From: Candidatus Zhuqueibacterota bacterium
GTDB lineage: Bacteria; Zhuqueibacterota; Zhuqueibacteria; Oceanimicrobiales; Oceanimicrobiaceae
NCBI GenBank assembly: GCA_029262005.1
Contig: JAJDAG010000098.1
Coordinates: 1 to 64,000, forward strand
DNA length: 64,000 nt
Direction of reading: 5' to 3'
Part shown: piece by piece, positions 8,770 to 19,221 of the stretch
Layout of the letters: the number at the start of each line of letters is the position of its first letter
Numbering within the stretch: position 1 is the stretch's first letter
Notes under the pieces: generated by a model
Told to the model about the DNA's origin: nothing
The model's database searches: none
What the model saw: the letters and a program-made list of their open reading frames with translations, nothing else
Translations under genes and position numbers: made by a program

Positions 8770-9964
8770 ATCTTAATCCTATGCTGGATGTTTGTTAGTA
8801 TGCGGTAAATTTAATTTATGGTGCGCCTTCTATGCTGGAAAATCAAAAGTCGGTGTCAGCTGGGGCGCATCCCCAGTTCTCTTATTTCATATCAAGGGCA
8901 CCCGGCACCCATTTCTCATGTTTCATGTCAAGAGCACCCGATATCAATCTTGTAAATGTGAAAGATTCGCATTTGGTTTTGATTTATCCTGACTTCATAA
9001 ACCTTATTTTGTTTCTCATATCAGTAATAAATTTCTAATACAGTAATATCAAAGAAAATTCTTTTTTCGAGTGTACAAAAATGCCATCCATGCGCTTGCT
9101 CTGCTATTTTATAAAAATATATTGTCTGCTTTGCTCAAGCAGCTTGGATTTCGTCAGGTACTGCATTGCCAATTCCTGTTTGGTTCATCGACAATTTGCT
9201 TCTCCCCCCGTCATGGAAGTTTCGCGAACACTCGGAGTCAGAAGTGTGAGGGAGTGTGGAGTGTTTGCCGTTAATTTAAAACAACCCATTAACAATGTCA
9301 AAAGAAAAAGGGCGAATTCTACAAAAACCGACCTGTTTCATGGCACGTGCATAATAATTCCGTTGTTACTGCTGTGGAGCGCTGCAATCAGATCCATATC
9401 TTAACGTCATCAAACTGTTTTTATGGCAGATAAATGTTCTCGCCACAGATTCCTCACCCTGCACAACGGCTTCGCAATGACCATAAACTCCGATTTTTCT
9501 GTTAGACACTAAGTTGAGCCAAAAGCGGCTTGTGCAAAAGCATGTGTGAGTTTGTCAAAGTCAGTTCCGGGTTTGTCCAAGCCAAATGTATCTTTGTCGC
9601 AGCGTTATTCGTCTGCGTCGAGGCGTCCTGCGACTTATGCGGCGGTTATTTTTGTTAGTGTGAGCAGATGCACTGTTACTGTAAGTACTTGATTATTCAT
9701 GTTTTCCATAACTCCGACACGGTTTGGAATCCTGGCAGAGGTGAATTTGTTGTCATGCCTGAGTTTTATTTCTAACCTGAATAATTCGCAGCATCTTTGT
9801 CATTCAAGGGAATCCTGTTGCTTCACAGCAGTTACCTTCATTAAAAAGGCGCCTCCTGAGTGACAGCCGGATAAATCTTGTTCACTTATTTTAGAGCAAA
9901 GAGTTTGCATCAAAAATAATAACATTGTGCATGAGCCAATCATTACCATTAAATCTGAAGAAAC

Positions 9965-10132
9965 ATGGACACAGACGATTTATCAGAAGAAGCATATCAG
10001 GCGATAATGATTGCAGCAGAGCCGTCTAATCACGATTTGATTTTGCAATTTGGACTGCAAGATTTACAGGAAGAAGTGAGGGAAGCACGAGCAGAAGGAG
10101 GCGATATTGAATTTATAACAGAACCTGAATAG
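9965..10132 (+). CDS. Possible small acidic protein, 55 aa (below the ORF-track cutoff)
   Basis: ATG at 9965: MDTDDLSEEAYQAIMIAAEPSNHDLILQFGLQDLQEEVREARAEGGDIEFITEPE*. Confidence 0.4.
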   Translation: MDTDDLSEEAYQAIMIAAEPSNHDLILQFGLQDLQEEVREARAEGGDIEFITEPE

Positions 10133-10195
10133 GGAAAATGTGTGATTGATTTGCACTCTGACAGGGTTGCAAATCCTGTCAGAGTTTGTTTTCAC

Positions 10196-11218
10196 CTACA
10201 TGCCCAAAACTGATTTGGCAATGTGCATGGTCACCAGCACATGCGGCACATCCACGACTTCGGCAATGTGCAGATCACCGGCCAGGGAGCATAAGACATA
10301 AGCTTCCGTGCGATCGAGTCCGTGTTCCGCAACGAGATAATCTACGAGGTAACGCACGGCTTTCTTCGCTGCTTCGTCCAATGTTGTGGCAAAGGCGGTT
10401 ACAGCGTAATAATCGTCGGTTTCATACTGCGGTTCTTGAATCTTACGCCCTTTGATAACTTCCACCTGATAAACAATGCGCATGGGCGCTTCAATAGCGG
10501 TGCCGCAAACTTCGCCCAGTCCCTGTACGGCATGGGTATCGCCAACGGAAAAGAGGGCGCCTTTTACCAGCACAGGAAAGTACACCGTGGTGCCTTGCGT
10601 CATGTAAGGATTGTCCATATTGCCGCCATTGGCCCGCGGTGGAATGGTGGAGAGCATTTCATCCGTGTCCGGCGCCACACCCATAACGCCGGGAAATGGT
10701 TTCAGCGGCAAAGTGATTTTGTCGGAAAATTGTACGGTGTTGACGTCCTTGCCCAGGGCAAATGTTCTTAAGTACGGCTCCGTGAATTCATCCGCGAGAA
10801 AACCAAACTCCGGAAATACAGCAACCCAGCCCCAATCGCCTAATTCAATTTCGTGTAATGTCACTGCGAGAACATCACCGACTTCCGCGCCTTCAACATA
10901 AACCGGTCCGGTTAATGGATGAATAGGATCCATTTTTACATTGACCACATCGGATGAATTCGAGTTGAGATGCAATTGATTGTCAGAAGCTTCTTCGGTT
11001 AACACTTCTACCACTGCTCCGGAGGGCACGGTCAGCGCCGGTGGAATGGCCCGACTGAATTTATTATGCGTTTGCTCACGCGTCAATGTGAATTGTGCTT
11101 TGGGCGTGCTGACAACTTGCGCTTCTTCCTGGTCTAAACCGGGACAACCAAACCAGAAGATTGCTGATAAATATAATATTGTTAACCAGTTGCAACTAGC
11201 AATGTGAATTCGTTTCAT
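10196..11218 (-). CDS. Acetamidase/formamidase family protein, exported
   Basis: Family-like TGPVYVEGAEVGDVLAVTLHEIE, VGDTHAVQGLGEVCGTAIE and CSLAGDLHIAEVVD; N-terminal signal. Confidence 0.85.
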   Translation of the reverse strand: MKRIHIASCNWLTILYLSAIFWFGCPGLDQEEAQVVSTPKAQFTLTREQTHNKFSRAIPPALTVPSGAVVEVLTEEASDNQLHLNSNSSDVVNVKMDPIHPLTGPVYVEGAEVGDVLAVTLHEIELGDWGWVAVFPEFGFLADEFTEPYLRTFALGKDVNTVQFSDKITLPLKPFPGVMGVAPDTDEMLSTIPPRANGGNMDNPYMTQGTTVYFPVLVKGALFSVGDTHAVQGLGEVCGTAIEAPMRIVYQVEVIKGRKIQEPQYETDDYYAVTAFATTLDEAAKKAVRYLVDYLVAEHGLDRTEAYVLCSLAGDLHIAEVVDVPHVLVTMHIAKSVLGM

Positions 11219-11556
11219 TTTCCTCTGCTCCGTTTTTTGTTGTTTTTGTTTCGTATGAAAAATGTGGGTGGGATAAAATCCTCATCGCGGCTGTGTTGAT
11301 GCAGAAAACAGTCGCAAATGAGCAAATATTTGAGTGTGATTGAATTTTACATCAAAAAATTAACAAAGTCAACTGCCAATACCTGATATGCCGGTAGGCG
11401 CACCATCCTTTAATCTGCTTTATTAATAACTCTGTGGCGCATAAGTCATCCGGATTAAAATATATTCAAGGTTAGGGGTTGAAGTTTCACATCGGATCAT
11501 TTATATTTATATCCACACATTTGTGCAGATCCATTTAGACTTAAGGGAGGTCTCGT

Positions 11557-12195
11557 ATGGCTATGCTGAATCATTTCACATTTGTTCTGTTTCCGTATGC
11601 AGCAGGTTGGTTTATAATAATGATGCTCGTGCGCAGCGTCATTGTGCTCCGTCGCGGTTATAAATTTGAACTCGGTACGGCCAAGGGCAGTCCGCGCCGT
11701 GGTATTTTTTATTCGCTCACTTTTTCTATGTTACCGTGGAAGAAGGACAGTACGCGCAGGCATCCGTACACATATCTTGCCGGCATGGGCATGCACCTGG
11801 GTTTGTTTCTAACTTTCTGCTATGCAATTGGCGGCAAGTTCCTGCAATGGTCTGAAATGCTTTCAGTGTTTTTTGGAGTTTGGGCTGCTATTGGTTTTGT
11901 CAGCGCTTTTGGTTTGTACGTCAAACGCAACCGAATGGAATACATGAAGCCCATTAGCAATCTCGACGATTTTCTTGCCAATTTGTTTGTGCAGTTCTAT
12001 TTGCTCGCAGGTTTTCTCGCTGTGTTTTTTCCTGAATACAGCGGAATTTGGCGGCTCAGTGCAATTGTACTGCTCGTCTATGCGCCACTGGGAAAAATCT
12101 ATCACATGGTGCTATTTTTTATCTCGCGAACATTGTTTGGCTTGCAGTTTGGCCGCCGTGGCGTTCTCAAACATGATTTCCCAATTAGCTACTGA
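11557..12195 (+). CDS. Membrane cytochrome b-like subunit (NarI/DsrM-like)
   Basis: Several TM segments; 11 nt upstream of a CCG-domain Fe-S partner; 'GMGMHLGLFLTFCYAIGG'. Confidence 0.65.
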   Translation: MAMLNHFTFVLFPYAAGWFIIMMLVRSVIVLRRGYKFELGTAKGSPRRGIFYSLTFSMLPWKKDSTRRHPYTYLAGMGMHLGLFLTFCYAIGGKFLQWSEMLSVFFGVWAAIGFVSAFGLYVKRNRMEYMKPISNLDDFLANLFVQFYLLAGFLAVFFPEYSGIWRLSAIVLLVYAPLGKIYHMVLFFISRTLFGLQFGRRGVLKHDFPISY

Positions 12196-12206
12196 GGAGG
12201 AGGGCG

Positions 12207-13514
12207 ATGACGGAGAATTCAATCGTGACCGAAGCGCTGAACATTGTTGAAAACAAACTCAACTTGCCGGTCACCACTTATCTTGAAGCTTGCACCCATT
12301 GTGGCTTATGTGCAGACGCATGTCATCTTTATCGCGCCGATCCGGTGGCGAAGCATATTCCATGTCACAAAGCAGACACCGTTCGCAAGGTGTATCAACG
12401 CCACTTTACGCCGCTGGGTAAGGTCTTTCCCTGGCTGTTTGGTGTCAGCGATTTGTCTGAAGAAGATCTTGATGAGTGGGTTGAGCCGGTTTTTCAATGC
12501 ACCATGTGCAGGCGTTGTACAATCGAGTGCCCGGTGGGAATAGACAACGCGGCGCTTATCGCCACGGCCAGAACGGTTCTGACCAAAGCCGGCAAAGCAC
12601 CGGCAACTCTGGTTGAACATGGTCGAAATTCCTGCGCGGTCGGCAGCCCTCTGGCAGTTACACCTGAAGATTTTTTAGAACGCATCGAATGGATTGAGGA
12701 GGAACTGCAGGAAGAGCTTGAGGACGATGAATTCAAGGTGCCCATCGATCAGGTTGGTGCGGATTTCCTGTTTATACCTGCTTCAATCGAATTAATGAAA
12801 TTTCCCGGTACCGTGCAGGCGTGTCTTAAGATATTTCATTTCGCCGGCGCAAAATGGACCATGAGCAGCAGCAGGTACGATGTAACCAACTTTGGTGTTT
12901 TTCTCGGTGATCCGGATATTACCAAGACCATTGCCATGCGCGATATTGAAGAAGCCAAACGGCTGCAGGTGAAATCGTTGGTAACTTCAGAGTGTGGCCA
13001 TGCCTACCGCGCACTGCGCTGGGAAGCGCCGGACTGGTTTCAGGAAGAACTGCCATTCGCGGTGAAAAACATTGTCGAACTCGCTGACGAATGGGTTGCA
13101 ACCGGCAAATTGAAGCTGGATGCGAGCGTCAATTCTGCACCAGTGACTTATCACGATCCCTGCAATATTACTCGCAATGGCGGTATTATTGATGAGCCGC
13201 GCCGCTTGCTCGGTGCCTGCGTGCAGAAATTCAAAGAGATGACACCGAACCGGGAGCATAACTGGTGCTGCGGTGGTGGCGGTGGATTCCTGTCCATGCC
13301 CGAATATAATGATGTTCGTCTGCAAAGTGGCTTGATGAAATCGAATCAGATTAAGGAAAGTGAAGCAGCGGTCGTGGCAACGGCTTGTGCCAACTGTCAA
13401 CTGCAGTTAGGCGATTTGAACAGTCACTACGGCTTAGAGGTGAAATGTGTGAGCGTGACCGATCTGGTGGCAGATGCCCTGGTTGATGTCAGGGCGGGGG
13501 AGTCGAGCGGATGA
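12207..13514 (+). CDS. (Fe-S)-binding protein, heterodisulfide-reductase D/DsrK-like with CCG domains
   Basis: Two 4Fe-4S motifs (CTHCGLCADACH, CTMCRRCTIECP) and NWCCGGGGG / CANCQLQL. Confidence 0.88.
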   Translation: MTENSIVTEALNIVENKLNLPVTTYLEACTHCGLCADACHLYRADPVAKHIPCHKADTVRKVYQRHFTPLGKVFPWLFGVSDLSEEDLDEWVEPVFQCTMCRRCTIECPVGIDNAALIATARTVLTKAGKAPATLVEHGRNSCAVGSPLAVTPEDFLERIEWIEEELQEELEDDEFKVPIDQVGADFLFIPASIELMKFPGTVQACLKIFHFAGAKWTMSSSRYDVTNFGVFLGDPDITKTIAMRDIEEAKRLQVKSLVTSECGHAYRALRWEAPDWFQEELPFAVKNIVELADEWVATGKLKLDASVNSAPVTYHDPCNITRNGGIIDEPRRLLGACVQKFKEMTPNREHNWCCGGGGGFLSMPEYNDVRLQSGLMKSNQIKESEAAVVATACANCQLQLGDLNSHYGLEVKCVSVTDLVADALVDVRAGESSG

Positions 13515-13583
13515 ATCTGTGACGAATACCTGTCATGGTGCGTGATTGCTAACATTTGTACATGGGCAGGATCAACCAAAAGC

Positions 13584-13627
13584 AAAATCCCAAATCCCGA
13601 GCTGTGTCGAGATTTGGGATTTTTATT
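13584..13627 (+). terminator. Rho-independent terminator-like hairpin
   Basis: AAAATCCCAAATC ... GATTTGGGATTTTT followed by ATT, downstream of 12207-13514. Confidence 0.65.
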
Positions 13628-13644
13628 AGTGACTGAGTTCGTGT

Positions 13645-14907
13645 TTACAGCCCAAAACTTACATCAAATTCCCACTGCTTCATTTCTAAATCAATGGTCT
13701 GTTGGTTCGGGGCTTCCAGTGGATTCGCGCCGCTGACGCTTTTTGAAAAAGCATGCATGAATGCCAGGTGTATTTGCCGGCCGCTGTTCAATGTTTTGCT
13801 CAAACCAAAGGTTGCGTGTTGCTCCATAACGCCCGGAGCCAGAATGTTAAAAAGAACTTCAGTGTCGGGGATGGGTTGTTCGCCGAAGGAAAAACCGCCG
13901 CGCAAAGTCCATGCATCGTTGGCTTGCCACTGCGCCCCTATTTTAAAGATAGTCATATCTTTCCAACCAAAGCCAGCGCCGTTATCATTGCCAAGTTGTG
14001 CAGCCTGAATGTTCGGTAGAAACGGATTGTTAACAGATTCGATGTTGCTATAAAAAATTTGTTGCAGATCCACAGCCAGCGTCAGGGCCGAGGTCGCGTG
14101 GATAGCAATGCCGGCTGACCAGCTTGCCGGAACATCAAAATCACCCTGTCCCGCAAACAATCCGGCATAACCGCTGAATTCACTCATGCGCATTTTGGTT
14201 TGATAAGATGCGCCAACTGAGATGGTTTCACCAAAGTTGCCCAAATAACCAATTCTGGCACCAACGCCAAGTGAATTTTCATGGTCGTTGTCGGAAAGAT
14301 TGGCAGCGTCACTTGAGAAACCCATTTGTCCAAATACACCCAAACCTTCTGCTTGAAAGCGTTGATAAGCGAGTATAGGCGTAATGCCCACAGCATGCTC
14401 TTCTGTAATTTTTCTGGCGAGGGTTACTGCAACAAATGCCTGGGCGAGATCCACGCCTGTAGGTGTGGCGCCAAATGTAGTACTTTCATAGTTGGTATTC
14501 ATACCGCCATTGCCGTAAACCGAGACACCGAACGAGGTTTGGTCATTAAGCATCCAGTTTCCGCCGAGCGAAGGCATGAAAAAGGACTTTGAATCGCTGA
14601 CAACCGTGCCGGGCGCCAAACCAAATGTTCCGGGAGCGCCGGAAGGATTGCCAGTGACTGTATACTGCCGGTCCGGGCTGAAAAAAGCAATGCCGACATC
14701 ATATCTTTTACCAACAAAAACCATTGAGGCCGGATTGGTGGCGCCGGCCAGCGAACTCAAAGCCAGGGCCGTGCCTGCACCAGCCATGCCACGGTATTGC
14801 GTGCCGTAACCATGCCGGAAATAGCCGTTCGTTGCAAAAACACTGCTCACTGTGCACCCGAAAAGCACGAGCGCTGCTAGTGTTCCGATAATTTGTTTTT
14901 TGTTCAT
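13645..14907 (-). CDS. OmpP1/FadL/TodX-family outer membrane transport protein
   Basis: Signal peptide; NGYFRHGYGTQYRGMAGAGTALA...TNPASM motif typical of FadL family. Confidence 0.88.
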   Translation of the reverse strand: MNKKQIIGTLAALVLFGCTVSSVFATNGYFRHGYGTQYRGMAGAGTALALSSLAGATNPASMVFVGKRYDVGIAFFSPDRQYTVTGNPSGAPGTFGLAPGTVVSDSKSFFMPSLGGNWMLNDQTSFGVSVYGNGGMNTNYESTTFGATPTGVDLAQAFVAVTLARKITEEHAVGITPILAYQRFQAEGLGVFGQMGFSSDAANLSDNDHENSLGVGARIGYLGNFGETISVGASYQTKMRMSEFSGYAGLFAGQGDFDVPASWSAGIAIHATSALTLAVDLQQIFYSNIESVNNPFLPNIQAAQLGNDNGAGFGWKDMTIFKIGAQWQANDAWTLRGGFSFGEQPIPDTEVLFNILAPGVMEQHATFGLSKTLNSGRQIHLAFMHAFSKSVSGANPLEAPNQQTIDLEMKQWEFDVSFGL

Positions 14908-14964
14908 CTTGTCCTCCTTAAAGGGTGTTAGAACAGGGTGACTACTTGTTGTGAAAACTGCTTT

Positions 14965-15186
14965 TCATTGAATTGTGATTTTAATAATGCCGTGGGTTTT
15001 GGATTGGGATGTATGTGTTTTGAGGGCAGATTGCGCTGCCGGCCACGCCGGTTTCAAAGGCGCTGCTGCGTTCGTTAAATCGGCATATCCGTAAGAGCTG
15101 ATTTTATTTTCGTCATTCACCGGAGATGGCAGTGAAAAAAACGAATGTGTTTTGGCCTGAGGTGCGACACTCACAATATGTTTCAC
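14965..15186 (-). CDS. Small hypothetical protein, 73 aa
   Basis: Upstream AGGAGGGAAAGACGTG ribosome-binding site just before ATG on the minus strand; ahead of the fadL-like gene. Confidence 0.5.
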   Translation of the reverse strand: MKHIVSVAPQAKTHSFFSLPSPVNDENKISSYGYADLTNAAAPLKPAWPAAQSALKTHTSQSKTHGIIKITIQ

Positions 15187-15570
15187 GTCTTTCCCTCCTG
15201 AGTTTGCAGAATCGCTTTGAAAACGTTACCCTGCTGTTACTTTTTTTAAAACAAGCAAAACAAATGCCAATGATTTAGCGCTTTTGTAAAGCACATAACT
15301 CTTGTATAATCAATAAAACGTAGTGAGACTGCATCAGGTTCTTTTTCTTACGAACGAGAATATTTGGGTACATTTTTTAAAAAGAGGTATGGATACCATG
15401 AAAGGGCAACGCTTGCTGTGGCGCCGTTCAATTAAAGGTGTTCTTTTGTTCGTTTTTTATTGCTTATGTGATCCGCTCAGCTTATTTTTACCTTATTCAT
15501 CTGCAGGGCTACGCCAACGGCCAATAGACGAATAATAATCATCACCACCACTTATTTTGAGCTTTCTATC

Positions 15571-16287
15571 ATGTCCTTTTTTTCAGGATTTTCAGAGCAT
15601 TACCAAGCAATTTTTCCTTTCAGAAATCCAACATTTGAGTTTTTGCAAAGTTTGCAAACAGGCGAAGCAGCAAGTGTTTTAGATCTTGGCTGCGGCACAG
15701 GTCACTACATCGGTAAATTCGCCGAAGCTGGTGTTAAAGCCGTCGGGCTTGATCTTGATAGTGAAATGATAAACTATGCCGGGTCTCAGCACAAAAGTGT
15801 CACATTTCACACCATGAATATGCTTGATATTGAACAACTAAACCAGAAATTTGGTCTGGTGTTTTCAACTGGAAATGTGCTGGCGCATTTTTCTGAGAGG
15901 CAACTGCCGGCGTTTCTCAAAAGCGTTCATAAGGTTTTGGCGCATGAAGGTACCTGGGCTTTTCAGGTGGTTAATTGGGATTTTATTTTGCAGCACAAAG
16001 CATATGATTTCCCGGTGATTAACCTTGAGGAACCAGGTGTGTCTTTTTACCGGAAATACATCGATATTTCAACTTCCGGCGTCACGTTTAAAACGGTTCT
16101 CAGGTCTAATGAAAAAGTGTTATTCAGTCAGGAGACAAGGCTTTTTCCCATAAAAGCCGCAACGTTTATTGCGCTGCATGAACAGGCGGGTCTTAAACTC
16201 ACCGGACATTTTTCTGATTTTAACCAGACGCCTTTTCGAGCTGATTTAAACAAAGCCAATATTATGGTTTTCAAGAAAAAGTCATGA
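15571..16287 (+). CDS. Class I SAM-dependent methyltransferase
   Basis: VLDLGCGTGHYIGKFAEAG motif I. Confidence 0.9.
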   Translation: MSFFSGFSEHYQAIFPFRNPTFEFLQSLQTGEAASVLDLGCGTGHYIGKFAEAGVKAVGLDLDSEMINYAGSQHKSVTFHTMNMLDIEQLNQKFGLVFSTGNVLAHFSERQLPAFLKSVHKVLAHEGTWAFQVVNWDFILQHKAYDFPVINLEEPGVSFYRKYIDISTSGVTFKTVLRSNEKVLFSQETRLFPIKAATFIALHEQAGLKLTGHFSDFNQTPFRADLNKANIMVFKKKS

Positions 16288-16499
16288 ACAAATTTCTACG
16301 GTTGGTTGGCCTGTTGCGTCCTTAAATGGTGTTTGAACGAAAACATCTCCGCACAGTCAATCCCGCGCTCATTGGTGCGGGCATCCTCTGCTCAAATCAT
16401 GAGGTTTCGACATAAAAGAAAGACGAAATGACAGAACTATCGGAGTTTTCGGTCAACCACTAATCAGAGCAAACAGTGCATTGTTGCGAGCCAAAAACG

Positions 16500-17933
16500 A
16501 TGAAGCCATTTTTACAGATCATTCTTGTGAGTTTAATTAGTGCCACATACGCCATGAGCCAATCAATTTATCCTGAAATTAACAGTGAGATTGCCGCAGG
16601 TAATTTTGCAGAGGCCCAGGTTCTCATTCAAAAACGAATTGCAGACGCGGGTCTCCCGGCAAATGAGATTTACGAGCTTTCGTTTCAGTTTGAGTTGTTG
16701 GATAGAATCCGTTTGGATTTTTCCCGCGATGAAACTTATGTGCGCAATGCACTGGCAAAATACTATCCAGCGCTGAATGACGCGCAAGTTCAAGCGTGGG
16801 AAGCTTCGAACGAATTGGAAATGAAAGTAATCGAAGGCCGGAAAAGATATTTCAGAAATGCAGTGCCAAATCTTTTTCGAGTCAACGCAGCAGCCAAAAA
16901 GCGAAAGCTGGAAATTGACGGAGTCAGTAAAAGTAAAGTGGCTCTGTTTCTGCAATCACATTTGCCGCAAGTGGTGGAAGCTGTTGAGTCTCAAGGCAAG
17001 GCCAGAGTGCTGCCGGTCAAATTTCGGCTTACGTACACGTTGCGCGTGGAGGCGAACGCCGTGCCCGCCGGAGAAATCATCAGAGCCTGGCTGCCGTTTC
17101 CGCGTTCAGATCGCAAGCGGCTTGGCGAGGTCAAGCTGCTGAGCGCCAGTGAAAAGGATTTTATTATTGCGCCGGAGACCTTTGCCCACAAGTCAATTTA
17201 CATGGAAAAAACAGCAGAGAAAAACAAGCCAACCATTTTTAAAATGAGTGTTGCATATACGGCCTTTAACGAGTGGCATAAAATCAAACCGGAAGCGATT
17301 AAGCCGTACGACCAAAATAGCGAGATTTTTAAAACATTTACGGCTGAACGAGGGCCGCATATTTTGCTAACGCCCGAAATTAAAGCGCTGGCCCGGAAAA
17401 TTGTCGGCACGGAAACCAGTCCGCTCATCCGCGCCCGGCGAATTTTTGCCTGGATGGGTGCAAACATTCCCTGGGCGAGCGCCCTGGAATATTCGACCAT
17501 TGCCAGTCTTCCGCAGTATTGTGTGGACAACAAGCGCGGCGATTGTGGCATTAAATCGCTGTTGTTTATTTCATTGTGTCGGGCAAGCGGCATTCCGGCC
17601 AAGTGGCAGAGTGGTTGGTACCTTTACCCGGTTGGCATCAATTTGCATGATTGGTCGGAAGTGTATTTTGCCGGCCTGGGCTGGATTCCCGTGGACTCTG
17701 ATTTTAACCGGCAGGACATTGCAGACAGGCGGGTCGGGGATTTCTTTTTCAGTGGCGCTGATGCTTATCGCTTGATTGTGAATGATGATTTTTCACAGAA
17801 TTTTTTCCCGGCAAAAATACATCCGCGCAGTGAAACTGTTGACTTTCAACGCGGTGAAGTCGAGTGGCGCGGCGGTAATTTGTATTTTGACACCTGGGAC
17901 TATAATATGGATGTGGAATATCTTGCGCGCTGA
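16500..17933 (+). CDS. Exported transglutaminase-like protein
   Basis: Signal peptide from 16500 (MKPFLQIILVSLISATYAMSQ); GDCGIKSLLFISLCRASGIPAKWQSGW...HDWSEVYFAGLGWIPVD (Cys-His-Asp core). Confidence 0.88.
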   Translation: MKPFLQIILVSLISATYAMSQSIYPEINSEIAAGNFAEAQVLIQKRIADAGLPANEIYELSFQFELLDRIRLDFSRDETYVRNALAKYYPALNDAQVQAWEASNELEMKVIEGRKRYFRNAVPNLFRVNAAAKKRKLEIDGVSKSKVALFLQSHLPQVVEAVESQGKARVLPVKFRLTYTLRVEANAVPAGEIIRAWLPFPRSDRKRLGEVKLLSASEKDFIIAPETFAHKSIYMEKTAEKNKPTIFKMSVAYTAFNEWHKIKPEAIKPYDQNSEIFKTFTAERGPHILLTPEIKALARKIVGTETSPLIRARRIFAWMGANIPWASALEYSTIASLPQYCVDNKRGDCGIKSLLFISLCRASGIPAKWQSGWYLYPVGINLHDWSEVYFAGLGWIPVDSDFNRQDIADRRVGDFFFSGADAYRLIVNDDFSQNFFPAKIHPRSETVDFQRGEVEWRGGNLYFDTWDYNMDVEYLAR

Positions 17934-18322
17934 GTTTTACTGCCTCCCAGGCTGAGTAGTTACGCCCGGACAAAAGAGTTTGGCCTTGCCCAATGCGTAA
18001 CACATTTTAGTTGACTCTATTAAACCTTTGTTGTATTTTTATTTCGACCACCTGAACTTCCACATTTCTCTTCGACTTCTGATTTTTCCCCGACTCCGAG
18101 AACACGCCCGGGAAGGTGGTTTATAGATTGTCATTGACCATTGTGCGAACATGGAAATGAACGATGCTTTTCCTGTCTCAATCTTTTGCAAATATTCTCT
18201 GCAAAACGAACCGTCTTAATGTCCGGTTTTGTCACGTCCATTATAATGATTTTGGGCGAATCGAAATGTTGATTTTCTAAACTGATTTTTGTCGAAATAG
18301 TCGAAAAGAAAAGGAGTTCAGG

Positions 18323-18718
18323 ATGGAGGTTTTTGATTCGATTTCAGATCAGGTATTTAGATATGGGGTGCGTATTCCTTTTGCAATTCTGTTTATTCTT
18401 TGGTTGATTGTTTTAGTCTGGCCGAAAGCTTGCGTAAAATTGGCAAGGGTTGCAATGGTGGTATGTTTGGGTTTGATGGCGGTTAATTTCTATCTTACGG
18501 AACGTCCTCCCGACTTGCGTAGTGATAATCCACAACATGAACTGGGCCAAAGTATGCTCGCGAGTAACATCGGGTTGGGTTTTGATTCGGTAGCGCATCA
18601 TGAGGGTGGTTATGCAAAAGGATTTGGCAAAGGAGAGTGGGTCACTATACTGGCAGTAGCGGTACTACTTGCCGCTATTCTGGAATTTTTGAAAGGGAAC
18701 AGGCCGTTCATAGACTAA
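18323..18718 (+). CDS. Hypothetical small membrane protein
   Basis: 131 aa with two N-terminal TM segments and a C-terminal TM; AAGGAG upstream. Confidence 0.55.
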   Translation: MEVFDSISDQVFRYGVRIPFAILFILWLIVLVWPKACVKLARVAMVVCLGLMAVNFYLTERPPDLRSDNPQHELGQSMLASNIGLGFDSVAHHEGGYAKGFGKGEWVTILAVAVLLAAILEFLKGNRPFID

Positions 18719-18819
18719 ACTCATCACAAGTCACCATTTCAAGCTGCGCTCTCAGTTAATTTACAATCCCCCGTTTTTTTTACTATAAAATCTTCAACCG
18801 AACTGACAGTGCGCAACTA

Positions 18820-18907
18820 CATTTATTTTTATCGATTCGAAGCGAAAACGGCCGGGGACGGAAAAGCCGCTTTCGCGAAAATTGGTAAGATGACTTTGTT
18901 GCGGTAA
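18820..18907 (+). pseudogene. Remnant of a T9SS-type C-terminal tail
   Basis: CATTTATTTTTATCGATTCGAAGCG...ATTGGTAAGATGACTTTGTTGCGGTAA is nearly the same as the 3' ends of the genes at 22378 and 26553, with no upstream ORF. Confidence 0.8.
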
Positions 18908-19069
18908 GGCTGAAAATATATGCTTTTAGCAGGAGGTTCAGATGATATGGAGAGAAGTTCAGGAAAAATAAATGAGGACAAAATTTTCTTATTCGCGAAA
19001 AAATGTGTTTTATCTGGCTTTCTTGTTGTTTTTGCACTTTTTGCTTCTTATGTTCTGTGTGTGTTTTCC

Positions 19070-19174
19070 AGTGGGTTGTAATAAAACAACGACTATTCTA
19101 CTCTACTCTACTCTATTCTACTCTACTCTATTCTACTCTATTCTACTCTATTCTACTCGCGGACACAACCCACT
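19070..19174. repeat. Pentanucleotide microsatellite (CTACT/CTATT, 13 units at 19093-19157) within a 10-bp inverted repeat
   Basis: AGTGGGTTGT (19070-19079) and ACAACCCACT (19165-19174) flank the tandem array. Confidence 0.92.
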
Positions 19175-19221
19175 CGCATCGTTTACATTTTTCTCAAGCT
19201 TTCAAAAGGAGGTGATGACTA

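Noticed and set aside
8880-8945. Imperfect ~40-nt direct repeat (TTTCATATCAAGGGCACCCG / TTTCATGTCAAGAGCACCCG)
   Set aside because: Only two degenerate copies in non-coding DNA; too weak to interpret.
13694-14809. Several 70-104 aa ORFs antisense to the fadL-like gene
   Set aside because: Out-of-frame shadows of a long, well-supported gene; the same applies to most short ORFs antisense to large genes across the window.
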